13,565 nucleotides of DNA from contig JAPLGV010000501.1 of the NCBI GenBank assembly GCA_026389975.1, forward strand, positions 1-13,565, in the 5' to 3' direction. This stretch comes from Chloroflexota bacterium (lineage in GTDB: Bacteria; Chloroflexota; Anaerolineae; Anaerolineales; Villigracilaceae). A program made the position numbers and the translations under genes. How positions within the stretch are numbered: the first letter of the stretch is position 1; each line of letters starts with the position of its first letter. The notes beneath the pieces were generated by a model, which made no database searches, had not been told where the DNA came from, and was given only the letters and a program-made list of their open reading frames with translations. This document shows positions 1 to 5,740 of the stretch, one piece after another.

Positions 1-13
1 ATAGAAACTCCAT

Positions 14-38
14 AAAACAAAAGGTGAAAAACAAAAGG
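14..38. repeat. Short direct repeat in AT-rich end region
   Basis: An 11-base motif (AAAACAAAAGG on the plus strand) occurs at 14-24 and again at 28-38, a period of 14 bases. It lies in the AT-rich non-coding end beyond the rpsI terminator candidate. Apart from the hairpin at 47-94, I see no gene in 1-116. The repeat may be only low-complexity sequence. Confidence 0.4.
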
Positions 39-46
39 CTTAAAGT

Positions 47-94
47 AAAACGTAATGCGCTGAAGATTTTGGGCAATCCCAGGCAGTACGTTTT
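47..94 (-). terminator. Putative intrinsic terminator after rpsI, possibly bidirectional
   Basis: Plus-strand bases 47-54 (aaaacgta) are perfectly complementary to 87-94 (tacgtttt). After one mismatch, 56-58 pair with 83-85, and after one bulged base, 60-62 pair with 80-82, leaving a 17-base loop. On the minus-strand transcript the stem starts 22 bases after the rpsI stop and its 3' arm ends in UUUU, followed by more U-rich sequence. The plus strand is also T-rich beyond its 3' arm (95-115), so the element could stop transcription both ways. The stem is AT-rich at its base and imperfect, so this is a candidate only. Confidence 0.5.
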
Positions 95-116
95 GTTTTC
101 TTCTTTTTGTTTTGAT

Positions 117-512
117 CTAGCGCTTGGTGTAGGTCGGAGCCTTGCGGGCGCGCTTGAGGCCTGGCTTCTTGCGTTCCTTGACGCGTGCATCCCGCGTCAG
201 GAAGCCGCCCTTGCGCATGGCCGGAACGTTCTCTGGATTCATCTTGACCAGAGCACGCGCCAGACCAAGCTGCACTGAGTCGGTCTGACCGGTCACACCA
301 CCGCCATTAACTACCACGGTGATATCGTAAATTTTGGTATCCTGACCGGCAGCCTTCATCGGGGCCAAAATGGCTTCGAGGTCGCCCAGACGGTTGAAGA
401 AGGCCGGAGCATCCTTGTCATTGACAATGAAGCGTCCCGAACCTGCCATAATACGCACACGGGCGATGCTTTGCTTGCGGCGTCCAATGCCTTCAAAATA
501 TTGCACAGACAT
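117..512 (-). CDS. rpsI: 30S ribosomal protein S9
   Basis: S9 (uS9) is a head protein of the 30S subunit whose basic C-terminal tail reaches the P-site tRNA. The 131-residue product is a normal family length. It opens with the conserved YFEGIGRRKQSIARVR block, carries the VNGGGVTGQ motif mid-protein, and ends in the typical Arg/Lys-rich tail finishing TYTKR. That invariant C-terminal Lys-Arg is the part that contacts tRNA in known structures. The gene follows rplM after 12 bases, the usual pairing, and is the last gene of this run. It ends with TAG, and an AT-rich terminator-like hairpin follows. Confidence 0.98.
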   Translation of the reverse strand: MSVQYFEGIGRRKQSIARVRIMAGSGRFIVNDKDAPAFFNRLGDLEAILAPMKAAGQDTKIYDITVVVNGGGVTGQTDSVQLGLARALVKMNPENVPAMRKGGFLTRDARVKERKKPGLKRARKAPTYTKR

Positions 513-524
513 ATTCCTGCTCCT

Positions 525-983
525 TTACGCAACCAGCTTCGGATTCTGAGCGCCGTGCGAATGCTCCGCACCGCCATAGACCTTGAGCCGGGTGATGAGA
601 TGGCGGCCCATCTTGTTGTGCGGCAACATGCCCCACACCGCGGCACGGATGACGCGGTCGGGATGCGTGCTCAACTGGTCGCGCAAGTTGATAGATTTCA
701 AGCCACCGGGATAGCCCGAGTGATGGTGGTACATTTTCTCGGTCATTTTGGTATGGGTTCTGGTGCCAGTGACGGTAATTTTTTGGGCATTGATGACAAC
801 CACGAAATCGCCCAGTTCAACGCCGGGGGTAAAGCCCGGCTTGTGTTTGCCAAGCAGGAGGTAGGCGATTTTGGTCGCCAGGCGACCCAGGATTTCACCG
901 TTGGCATCCACCAGCAACCATTGGCGATCAATCTCAGCAGCCTTGGGATAGTAAGATTTGTACACTTTTGTCTCTCCAAACAT
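525..983 (-). CDS. rplM: 50S ribosomal protein L13
   Basis: L13 (uL13) binds 23S rRNA early in assembly of the large subunit. The product has 152 residues, slightly longer than the usual 140-150. Family blocks are visible in order: the W-LVDA-GEILGRLAT start, the GDFVVVINAQKI segment, the YHHHSGYPGGLK motif, and the AVWGMLPHNKMGR block near the C-terminus. The gene starts 10 bases after the truA stop. I see no Shine-Dalgarno sequence before its ATG, so coupling to truA translation is plausible. The pair rplM-rpsI directly after truA is a common bacterial arrangement. Confidence 0.98.
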   Translation of the reverse strand: MFGETKVYKSYYPKAAEIDRQWLLVDANGEILGRLATKIAYLLLGKHKPGFTPGVELGDFVVVINAQKITVTGTRTHTKMTEKMYHHHSGYPGGLKSINLRDQLSTHPDRVIRAAVWGMLPHNKMGRHLITRLKVYGGAEHSHGAQNPKLVA

Positions 984-993
984 TCAGACTAAT

Positions 994-1767
994 TCAAACC
1001 AGATTATCATAACGGACTTCGACGAGCGTCAGGCCGCTTGCCGGGGCAAGATTTGCAGGGATCCGGCTTTGTGCTTCTTTCCGGACCTCTCGGGCTGAAC
1101 CGGGATTGTTTTCGAGCGCCCGAACCAGCGTTTCTACCAGGAGTCTGCCCTGACCTACGGCCACCTGGACATAGACCAGCCTGCGCACCATGCGGTACAG
1201 GAAGGCATCCGCCTGGATGTCAAAGGTCCACTCATCGCCGTGGTTCTGCCATTCAGCAGACAGGACCGTTCGCACCGTGCTGCCTTCAGTCCGGGGAGGG
1301 GTACCGAAGGCGGCGAAATCGTGTGTGCCGGGCCAGATTGCGGCGAGCGGCGTCAGTTCGGTTACAGCGGGCCAGACGCGCCAGGCGTAGCGTTCCCGCA
1401 ACGGGTCCCGCACGCTGGCGCAAAACAGCCGGTAACGGTAGCAGCGGGAACTGGCATCAAAGCGCGGGTGGAATGCATCCTCCGCCACTTTGACTTCCCG
1501 CACAGCCATATCTTGCGGTAGATGAGCGTTCAGGGCCTTGTGCAGTTCATCGAGACCGTGACCCCAATCGAGGTCAAAGGCCGCCACCTGTCCACTGGCA
1601 TGGGTGCCGGTATCCGTGCGCCCGGCCAGGGTGACCGTCTGCCCATCCCATCCGAGTTTGTGCAGGGCTTTTTCGAGATCACCCTGTACCGTACGGGAGA
1701 CCGCTTGCCGCTGGCTGCCCAGAAAGTGGGTGCCGTCGTAAGCAAGGATAATCTGGTAACGAGCCAT
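994..1767 (-). CDS. truA: tRNA pseudouridine synthase A
   Basis: TruA converts uridines 38-40 in the anticodon arm of many tRNAs to pseudouridine. The product has 257 residues, typical for the family. The AGRTDTGTHASGQV motif is present at about residues 48-61, with the catalytic aspartate at D52. Downstream, CYRYRLF, DFAAFG and FLYRMVRRLV are the other conserved blocks, in the usual order. The gene lies between rplQ and rplM, as in many bacteria. Unlike most genes here it has a 68-base upstream spacer, and no Shine-Dalgarno sequence is evident before the ATG. The spacer holds inverted repeats that could form alternative hairpins. Confidence 0.97.
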   Translation of the reverse strand: MARYQIILAYDGTHFLGSQRQAVSRTVQGDLEKALHKLGWDGQTVTLAGRTDTGTHASGQVAAFDLDWGHGLDELHKALNAHLPQDMAVREVKVAEDAFHPRFDASSRCYRYRLFCASVRDPLRERYAWRVWPAVTELTPLAAIWPGTHDFAAFGTPPRTEGSTVRTVLSAEWQNHGDEWTFDIQADAFLYRMVRRLVYVQVAVGQGRLLVETLVRALENNPGSAREVRKEAQSRIPANLAPASGLTLVEVRYDNLV

Positions 1768-1775
1768 GGTAGGTG

Positions 1776-1832
1776 ATCAGGCAATCAGGGTTCAGGGATC
1801 TAGCCTGGCCGCCTGATTATCTAATCCCTGAT
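1776..1832 (-). repeat. Competing inverted repeats in the rplQ-truA spacer
   Basis: Three complementary pairs are visible. Bases 1776-1782 (atcaggc) pair with 1811-1817. Bases 1792-1799 (tcagggat) pair with 1824-1831, with three more pairs past a bulge. Bases 1784-1790 (atcaggg) can also pair with 1826-1832. The first two pairs interleave, so in the mRNA they are mutually exclusive unless a pseudoknot forms. The 1776-1782 arm lies only 8 bases before the truA ATG. No U-tract follows either stem. A regulatory role is inference; the element could be a small intergenic repeat. Confidence 0.45.
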
Positions 1833-1835
1833 GAG

Positions 1836-2219
1836 CTACTCTTCGACAAGTTCGAGCAGAGCCATCTCCGCTTTATCGCCGAAGCGAGGGCCGAGTTTGA
1901 GCACGCGCGTATAACCACCGTTGCGCTCGGCAAAGCGGGGTGCAATCTCATCGAACAGTTTCTTGACAATGTCATTGCTGTTGTTGCCCAGCTTGGCGAC
2001 TATAAAGCGGCGGGCCGCTACTTTTTCGTTATCGCTGGCATCCTTGACGTTGCGGGCAACTGTGATCATTTTTTCCGCTTCGCCACGAATCGCAGCCGCT
2101 TTTGTTACGGTGGTGCGAATACGCTCGTTTGCAAAGAATTGCTTGATCAGATTACGGCGCAAAGCGATGCGCGCGCCCTTGGTACGATTGAGTTTAAAAC
2201 CTGCTACTTGGTGTCGCAT
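1836..2219 (-). CDS. rplQ: 50S ribosomal protein L17
   Basis: L17 (bL17) is a bacterial large-subunit protein near the exit-tunnel end. The 127-residue product starts MRHQVAGFKLNRTKGAR, which fits the family's conserved start with its RH..G..LNR pattern. It continues with RRNLIKQFFANERIRTT and the GDKAEMALLELVEE tail that is typical of the family. It begins 7 bases after the rpoA stop, with a GGAG sequence inside the end of rpoA about 10 bases before the ATG. It is the last gene of the alpha region and ends in TAG. Confidence 0.98.
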   Translation of the reverse strand: MRHQVAGFKLNRTKGARIALRRNLIKQFFANERIRTTVTKAAAIRGEAEKMITVARNVKDASDNEKVAARRFIVAKLGNNSNDIVKKLFDEIAPRFAERNGGYTRVLKLGPRFGDKAEMALLELVEE

Positions 2220-2226
2220 TGTTCAA

Positions 2227-3192
2227 TTACTCCGACTCTTTCTTGGGTTCGTCTTTCAAAAAACCCTTCTCACGCATCTTGAGGCGCAGTTCTTCGAGGC
2301 TCTTTTCGCCAAAATTGCGGATGGACATGACCGCCTGGTCACCCTTATCAAGCAGTTCAAGCACATCGCCGACGGTGATGATGCCGGTACGCTTGAGCGA
2401 GTTGAAGACACGCACCGAGAGGTCAAGGGATTCGACCGGGGTCTCGGCTACTTCGCTGGTCAGGCGCGAACCAGATACTTCTTTTTCCATCGCAATGGAC
2501 AGCGTTTCTTCGCTGATTCCAGCCACATAGCGCAGATGCTCAATCAGGATTTTGGCCGATGTGCTCAGGGCGCTTTCCGGTGCAATAGCACCGTCAGTCC
2601 AGATTTCAAGGACCAGTTTATCGTAATTGGTGCTCTGCCCAACACGCGCCGATTGCACTTCCCAGTTTATTCGCTTGACCGGACCGAAAATGGCATCCAC
2701 CGGTAATTCTCCGATGGGCATGCGCCCGCGCTCGTTGGATGGAGCATATCCGCGTCCACGTTCAACGGTGAACTCAATATCCAGACGGGCTTTGGCACTA
2801 TCGGCGGTAAATATATAAAGATCAGGATTGATGATCTTGATCTCCGGCGGGGCGATAATATCAGCTGCTGTAACCACGCCTTCACCACGCACTTCCAAGT
2901 GCATACGAATTGTGTCTACGCCTTCCATGATCAGGCGCAGTTGCTTGACCTGCAACATGACCTGAAGAACATCTTCGCGCACTCCCGGAATGTCACTGAA
3001 CTCGTGCAGGACATCTAAGATACGGATAGATGTCACCGCCGCACCTTCCAGTGACGAGAGCAGTACACGCCGCAGGGCATTGCCCAACGTCACGCCATAG
3101 CCATGTTCCAACGGGCTGATGACGAATTTGCCATAATTCCGAGCTTCGGCTTCGCGCTCGATCTTCGGCATTACCATGTTTGTGATTGTCAC
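2227..3192 (-). CDS. rpoA: DNA-directed RNA polymerase subunit alpha
   Basis: The alpha subunit dimerises to nucleate RNA polymerase assembly, and its C-terminal domain contacts promoter UP elements and activators. The 321 residues cover both domains. The N-terminal domain has PLEHGYGVTLGNALRRVLLSS at about 27-47 and the GRGY motif near 146-149. After a short linker comes the C-terminal domain (about 255-321) with LSVRVFNSLKR, where R261 and N264 match the DNA-contacting Arg and Asn of E. coli alpha, then NFGEKSLEEL. The best-placed start is GTG, preceded by GAGAGGG about 4 bases away; an ATG five codons in has no such site. A strong hairpin lies just upstream. Confidence 0.97.
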   Translation of the reverse strand: MTITNMVMPKIEREAEARNYGKFVISPLEHGYGVTLGNALRRVLLSSLEGAAVTSIRILDVLHEFSDIPGVREDVLQVMLQVKQLRLIMEGVDTIRMHLEVRGEGVVTAADIIAPPEIKIINPDLYIFTADSAKARLDIEFTVERGRGYAPSNERGRMPIGELPVDAIFGPVKRINWEVQSARVGQSTNYDKLVLEIWTDGAIAPESALSTSAKILIEHLRYVAGISEETLSIAMEKEVSGSRLTSEVAETPVESLDLSVRVFNSLKRTGIITVGDVLELLDKGDQAVMSIRNFGEKSLEELRLKMREKGFLKDEPKKESE

Positions 3193-3205
3193 GGTACCCT
3201 CTCAT

Positions 3206-3227
3206 CGGCGTACAAAACGGCACGCCG
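3206..3227 (-). promoter_or_regulatory. Hairpin in the rpsD-rpoA spacer
   Basis: Plus-strand cggcgt (3206-3211) and acgccg (3222-3227) are exact complements. In the mRNA the stem extends inward through a G-U and a C-G pair to 8 pairs with a 6-base loop. It ends 13 bases before the rpoA GTG, immediately ahead of its GAGAGGG ribosome-binding sequence. No U-tract follows, so it is not a classic terminator. It may affect rpoA translation or mRNA processing; that is inference. Confidence 0.45.
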
Positions 3228-3249
3228 CGTTTAATACAGTGGACTCAGA

Positions 3250-3909
3250 TTAGCGCGAGTAATACTCGACGATCAACTGCTCGTTCAGGTTGCCGTCAAT
3301 CTCGGGGCGCTCAGGCATGCGCAACACGCTGCCTGAAAGCGTTGTGATGTCACGACTCAGCCAAACCGGAGCATTGCGCGTCTCGGCCAGTGGAGCCAGT
3401 TCTTTAAAGTACGTGGCGTCCAACGAGCCTTCGCGCACTGCAAGCACGTCCCCCACGCCCAGGTTCATGGACGGAACATCCGTGCGACGGCCATTAACGG
3501 TGAAATGACCATGAGTGACCAGCAAACGAGCCTGGGCGCGGCTTGAAGCAAAACCCAGCCGGAAGACAACATTGTCCAGGCGAGATTCCAGGATCTGCAA
3601 CAGCATAAGACCCGTGACACCCCGCGCCCGGATGGCATGGCCGTAGTAGCGGCGGAACTGGCGCTCAAAAACGCCGTAGACGCGACGGGCTTTCTGCTTG
3701 GCACGTAACTGCTTGGAAAAGTCAGATACACGCCCGGTGCCGCCCCGACCGCCGCGGCTGCCGCGGCTGCCGGTCGGGCCATGCTGACCCGGGGCAAAAC
3801 TGCGGCGTTCAAAAGCACACTTGGGAGAAAAGCAACGCTCTCCTTTGAGGAACAATTTTTCACCTTCACGCCGGCACAGTTTACAGGCCGGCCCAGTATA
3901 TTTCGCCAT
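3250..3909 (-). CDS. rpsD: 30S ribosomal protein S4, four-cysteine form with Gly/Arg insert
   Basis: S4 (uS4) is a primary 16S rRNA binder that starts 30S assembly. The product has 219 residues, somewhat longer than the usual 200-210. The N-terminus carries C9, C12, C26 and C31, the spacing of the zinc-binding form. After the conserved APGQHG (39-44) comes an unusual Gly/Arg/Ser/Thr-rich stretch (about 45-60) before the QLRAKQKARRVYGVFERQFR block. The RNA-binding S4 domain follows (LESRLDNVVFRLGF, then the VTHGHFTVNGRR block). It lies between rpsK and rpoA, as expected. In several bacteria S4 represses its own operon; nothing here proves that. Confidence 0.97.
   Translation of the reverse strand: MAKYTGPACKLCRREGEKLFLKGERCFSPKCAFERRSFAPGQHGPTGSRGSRGGRGGTGRVSDFSKQLRAKQKARRVYGVFERQFRRYYGHAIRARGVTGLMLLQILESRLDNVVFRLGFASSRAQARLLVTHGHFTVNGRRTDVPSMNLGVGDVLAVREGSLDATYFKELAPLAETRNAPVWLSRDITTLSGSVLRMPERPEIDGNLNEQLIVEYYSR
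3744..3778. repeat. Tandem 9-bp repeat inside an inverted repeat within rpsD
   Basis: The 9-mer ccgcggctg occurs twice back to back (3752-3760 and 3761-3769). It is flanked by a perfect 8-bp inverted repeat, cccgaccg at 3744-3751 and cggtcggg at 3771-3778. The element codes for the Gly/Arg-rich insert of S4, so repeat expansion is a possible origin of that insert. Confidence 0.6.
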
Positions 3910-3933
3910 ACTTACTAACCTCTCTCACCAAAA

Positions 3934-4338
3934 CTAGACGCGACGCTTCTTTGGAGGCCGGCAACCATTGTGCGGCACCGGGGTAATGTCCGCGATTGAC
4001 TTGACCTTTAGTCCCATCGCCTGAACGGCGCGAATGGCATTCTCGCGGCCAGGGCCAGGACCTGTGACGATAACATCCACTTCCTGAATGCCCATTGCCT
4101 GGGCAGCCTTGATAGCCTGCTCAGCCGCCAGACGGGCAGCGAAGGGGGTGCTCTTGCGTGATCCTTTAAAGCCCACCGAGCCAGCGCTCCCCCAGCACAG
4201 GGTGTTGCCGTCGGGGTCGGTCACAGTCACAATCGTATTGTTGAACGATGCGAAGACATGCACCTGCCCAGAAGACAGCGTGCGCTTTCCTTTTTTAGCG
4301 CCACTGGAGCGGCGCGCCGAACGTACAGTCTGAGCCAT
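3934..4338 (-). CDS. rpsK: 30S ribosomal protein S11
   Basis: S11 (uS11) sits on the 30S platform and helps shape the mRNA exit region with S7 and S18. The 134-residue product is slightly longer than the common 125-130. The conserved HVFASFNNTIVTVTD block, the W-SAGSVGFKGSRKSTPFAA segment, VIVTGPGPGRE and the C-terminal ITPVPHNGCRPPKKRRV are all present and in order. A basic N-terminal extension with Ser, Arg and Lys precedes the domain. It lies 27 bases after rpsM and 24 before rpsD, the usual alpha-region position, and ends in TAG. Confidence 0.98.
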   Translation of the reverse strand: MAQTVRSARRSSGAKKGKRTLSSGQVHVFASFNNTIVTVTDPDGNTLCWGSAGSVGFKGSRKSTPFAARLAAEQAIKAAQAMGIQEVDVIVTGPGPGRENAIRAVQAMGLKVKSIADITPVPHNGCRPPKKRRV

Positions 4339-4365
4339 AATACCTCTCTATTTCCTGTTTCCGGA

Positions 4366-4752
4366 TTACTTCTTACCGCCCTTGCGGCGTCCGCGCCCGG
4401 CCACTGTCTTCTTGATACCCTTGCGGGTGCGGGCATTCGTGCGGGTACGCTGCCCATGCACGGGCAGGTTGCGGCGATGACGCAGGCCGCGGTAGCAGCC
4501 AATTTCCACCAGACGCTTGATATTCATCTGCTCCTGGCGGCGCAGGTCGCCTTCGACTTTCCAGTTCTTGGAAATGTAATCGCGGATGGCCGCAACTTCG
4601 GATTCGGTCAGGTCTTTGACGCGCGTATCCGGGGAAATCTTGGTCGCAGCGAGAATCTCGCGCGAACGCGCAGGACCGATGCCGAATAGGTAATTCAGGC
4701 CCACTTCGACGCGCTTATTGCGCGGCAGGTCAACACCTTCAATTCTTGCCAT
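4366..4752 (-). CDS. rpsM: 30S ribosomal protein S13
   Basis: S13 (uS13) lies in the 30S head and forms intersubunit bridges; its tail approaches the P-site tRNA. The 128-residue product starts MARIEGVDLPRNKRVEVGL, the classic opening. A helix-two-turn-helix region follows with YLFGIGPARSREIL. The GCYRGLRHRRNLPVHGQRTRTNARTRKG signature, cut by convention into RGLRHRR and PVHGQRT parts, is intact. The C-terminus is a basic tail rich in Lys, Arg and Gly. It starts 11 bases after the rpmJ stop, in a stretch with repeated GGATA that offers AGGA as a ribosome-binding sequence. Confidence 0.98.
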   Translation of the reverse strand: MARIEGVDLPRNKRVEVGLNYLFGIGPARSREILAATKISPDTRVKDLTESEVAAIRDYISKNWKVEGDLRRQEQMNIKRLVEIGCYRGLRHRRNLPVHGQRTRTNARTRKGIKKTVAGRGRRKGGKK

Positions 4753-4763
4753 ATATCCTTATC

Positions 4764-4877
4764 CTATCCTTGTCGCTGTTTGTGCTTCGGATTTTCGCAG
4801 ATGATGAACAATCTGCCTTTGCGCTTGACAATCTTGCACTTCGCACAGCGCTTGCGAATGGAGGGACTTACTTTCAT
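4764..4877 (-). CDS. rpmJ: 50S ribosomal protein L36, zinc-binding form
   Basis: L36 (bL36) is the smallest large-subunit protein and stabilises 23S rRNA folding. I translated it by hand: 37 residues, beginning MKVSPSIRKRCAKCKIVKR and ending in PKHKQRQG, then TAG. C11, C14, C27 and H32 form the zinc site, so this is the zinc-binding paralogue. The ATG has an AAGGAG ribosome-binding sequence 9 bases upstream. It follows map after a 93-base spacer where infA is usually found, and it precedes rpsM by 11 bases. A promoter-like sequence in that spacer could start transcription of the alpha region here. Confidence 0.97.
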   Translation of the reverse strand: MKVSPSIRKRCAKCKIVKRKGRLFIICENPKHKQRQG

Positions 4878-4919
4878 GATTGCTTTCTCCTTACTTATGG
4901 TAGTTCAGCCAAACATTTA

Positions 4920-4948
4920 ATTATACTTGTTCTACTCGTATCCGTCCA
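4920..4948 (-). promoter_or_regulatory. Putative sigma-70-type promoter ahead of rpmJ and the alpha region
   Basis: On the minus strand a perfect TATAAT (plus-strand 4920-4925) lies 17 bases downstream of TGGACG (4943-4948), which matches four of six bases of TTGACA. Spacing is optimal. A start site near 4913 would give a leader of about 35 bases before the rpmJ ATG. It sits in the longest spacer between two genes in the window, which supports a real function, but AT-rich sequence can give such matches by chance. Confidence 0.5.
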
Positions 4949-4970
4949 GTTTCGGCGGTGTCTCGCAGGG

Positions 4971-5738
4971 TCACGGGACAGTCAGGATTAGAGAGTCGCC
5001 TTCGGTGATGGCCACCGAGTGTTCCTGGTGGGCCGTCAGAGATCCGTCAGCAGAGACAACCGTCCACTGGTTGGACAGGACACGGGTCCGGTGCGTACCG
5101 ATGAGTACCATCGGTTCGAGAGCTATTGTCATACCGGGTCGCAACAGGACCCCGGTGCCTGGAGTGCCATGGTTCGGCACCTGCGGCCCCTCGTGCATTT
5201 TCCGGCCAACGCCGTGTCCGGTATATTCACGGACAACGTGAAATCCTTGAGCCTCCACATACTGCTGGATGGCAGCCGAGACATCGCCCGTTTTATTCCC
5301 GGTGCGCATCATGGCGATACCAACATACAACGCCTGCTCGGTAACTTCAATCAGCTTCCTGGCCATCGGGGAGATCTCCCCTACTCCGGCCGTAAAAGCC
5401 GAGTCACCAATAAACCCTTCCAGAACTGTCCCGCAATCCACTGAGACGATATCGCCTTCCTGCAGTTTACGATTACCAGGGATGCCGTGCACCAACTGCT
5501 CGTTGATGCTGACGCAGATGGAACCGGGGAATGGAGGCTGACCGTAGTTCTTGAACGGTGAGTAAGCGCCATGTTTCCGCAGAATTTCCTCTGCAGCCGC
5601 GTTGAGGTCTGCGGTAGTAACGCCGGGTTGTAAAAGTTCTCGAACGGCCGCCAACGCTTCGGCGTTGACGCGTCCAGCTTCACGCATCAGAGCGATTTCA
5701 GCTGCATTTTTACTACTAATATCGCGATCCCAGCTCAT
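4971..5738 (-). CDS. map: Type I methionine aminopeptidase
   Basis: MetAP removes the initiator methionine from new proteins in the cytoplasm when the second residue is small. The 255-residue product is a standard type I enzyme with no N-terminal extension. The five metal ligands are all visible: D101 (VDCG), D112 (GDSAFT), H175 (TGHGVGR), E208 (ALEPM) and E239 (HQEHSVAIT); the substrate-side histidine is H84. It begins 2 bases after the adk stop, with AGGA 7 bases before the ATG, so the two are probably coupled. The gene after it is rpmJ rather than the usual infA. Confidence 0.97.
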   Translation of the reverse strand: MSWDRDISSKNAAEIALMREAGRVNAEALAAVRELLQPGVTTADLNAAAEEILRKHGAYSPFKNYGQPPFPGSICVSINEQLVHGIPGNRKLQEGDIVSVDCGTVLEGFIGDSAFTAGVGEISPMARKLIEVTEQALYVGIAMMRTGNKTGDVSAAIQQYVEAQGFHVVREYTGHGVGRKMHEGPQVPNHGTPGTGVLLRPGMTIALEPMVLIGTHRTRVLSNQWTVVSADGSLTAHQEHSVAITEGDSLILTVP

Positions 5739-5740
5739 CC

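Noticed and set aside
1815..1860. A promoter for truA using GATAAT in the spacer
   Set aside because: No acceptable -35 box lies at 16-18 bases; the box is part of the inverted-repeat region.
1921..2706. A 261-codon open frame on the plus strand opposite rplQ and rpoA
   Set aside because: It is antisense to two conserved genes and resembles no family; there is no reason to call it a gene.
3193..3300. A promoter for rpoA in the rpsD-rpoA spacer, using a TATTAA-like box
   Set aside because: The only -35-like sequence, TTGATC, is about twice the correct distance away.
4917..4973. A 17-residue GTG reading that overlaps the map stop, as an infA remnant
   Set aside because: Only a few residues resemble the IF-1 end, which is not enough to call a pseudogene.
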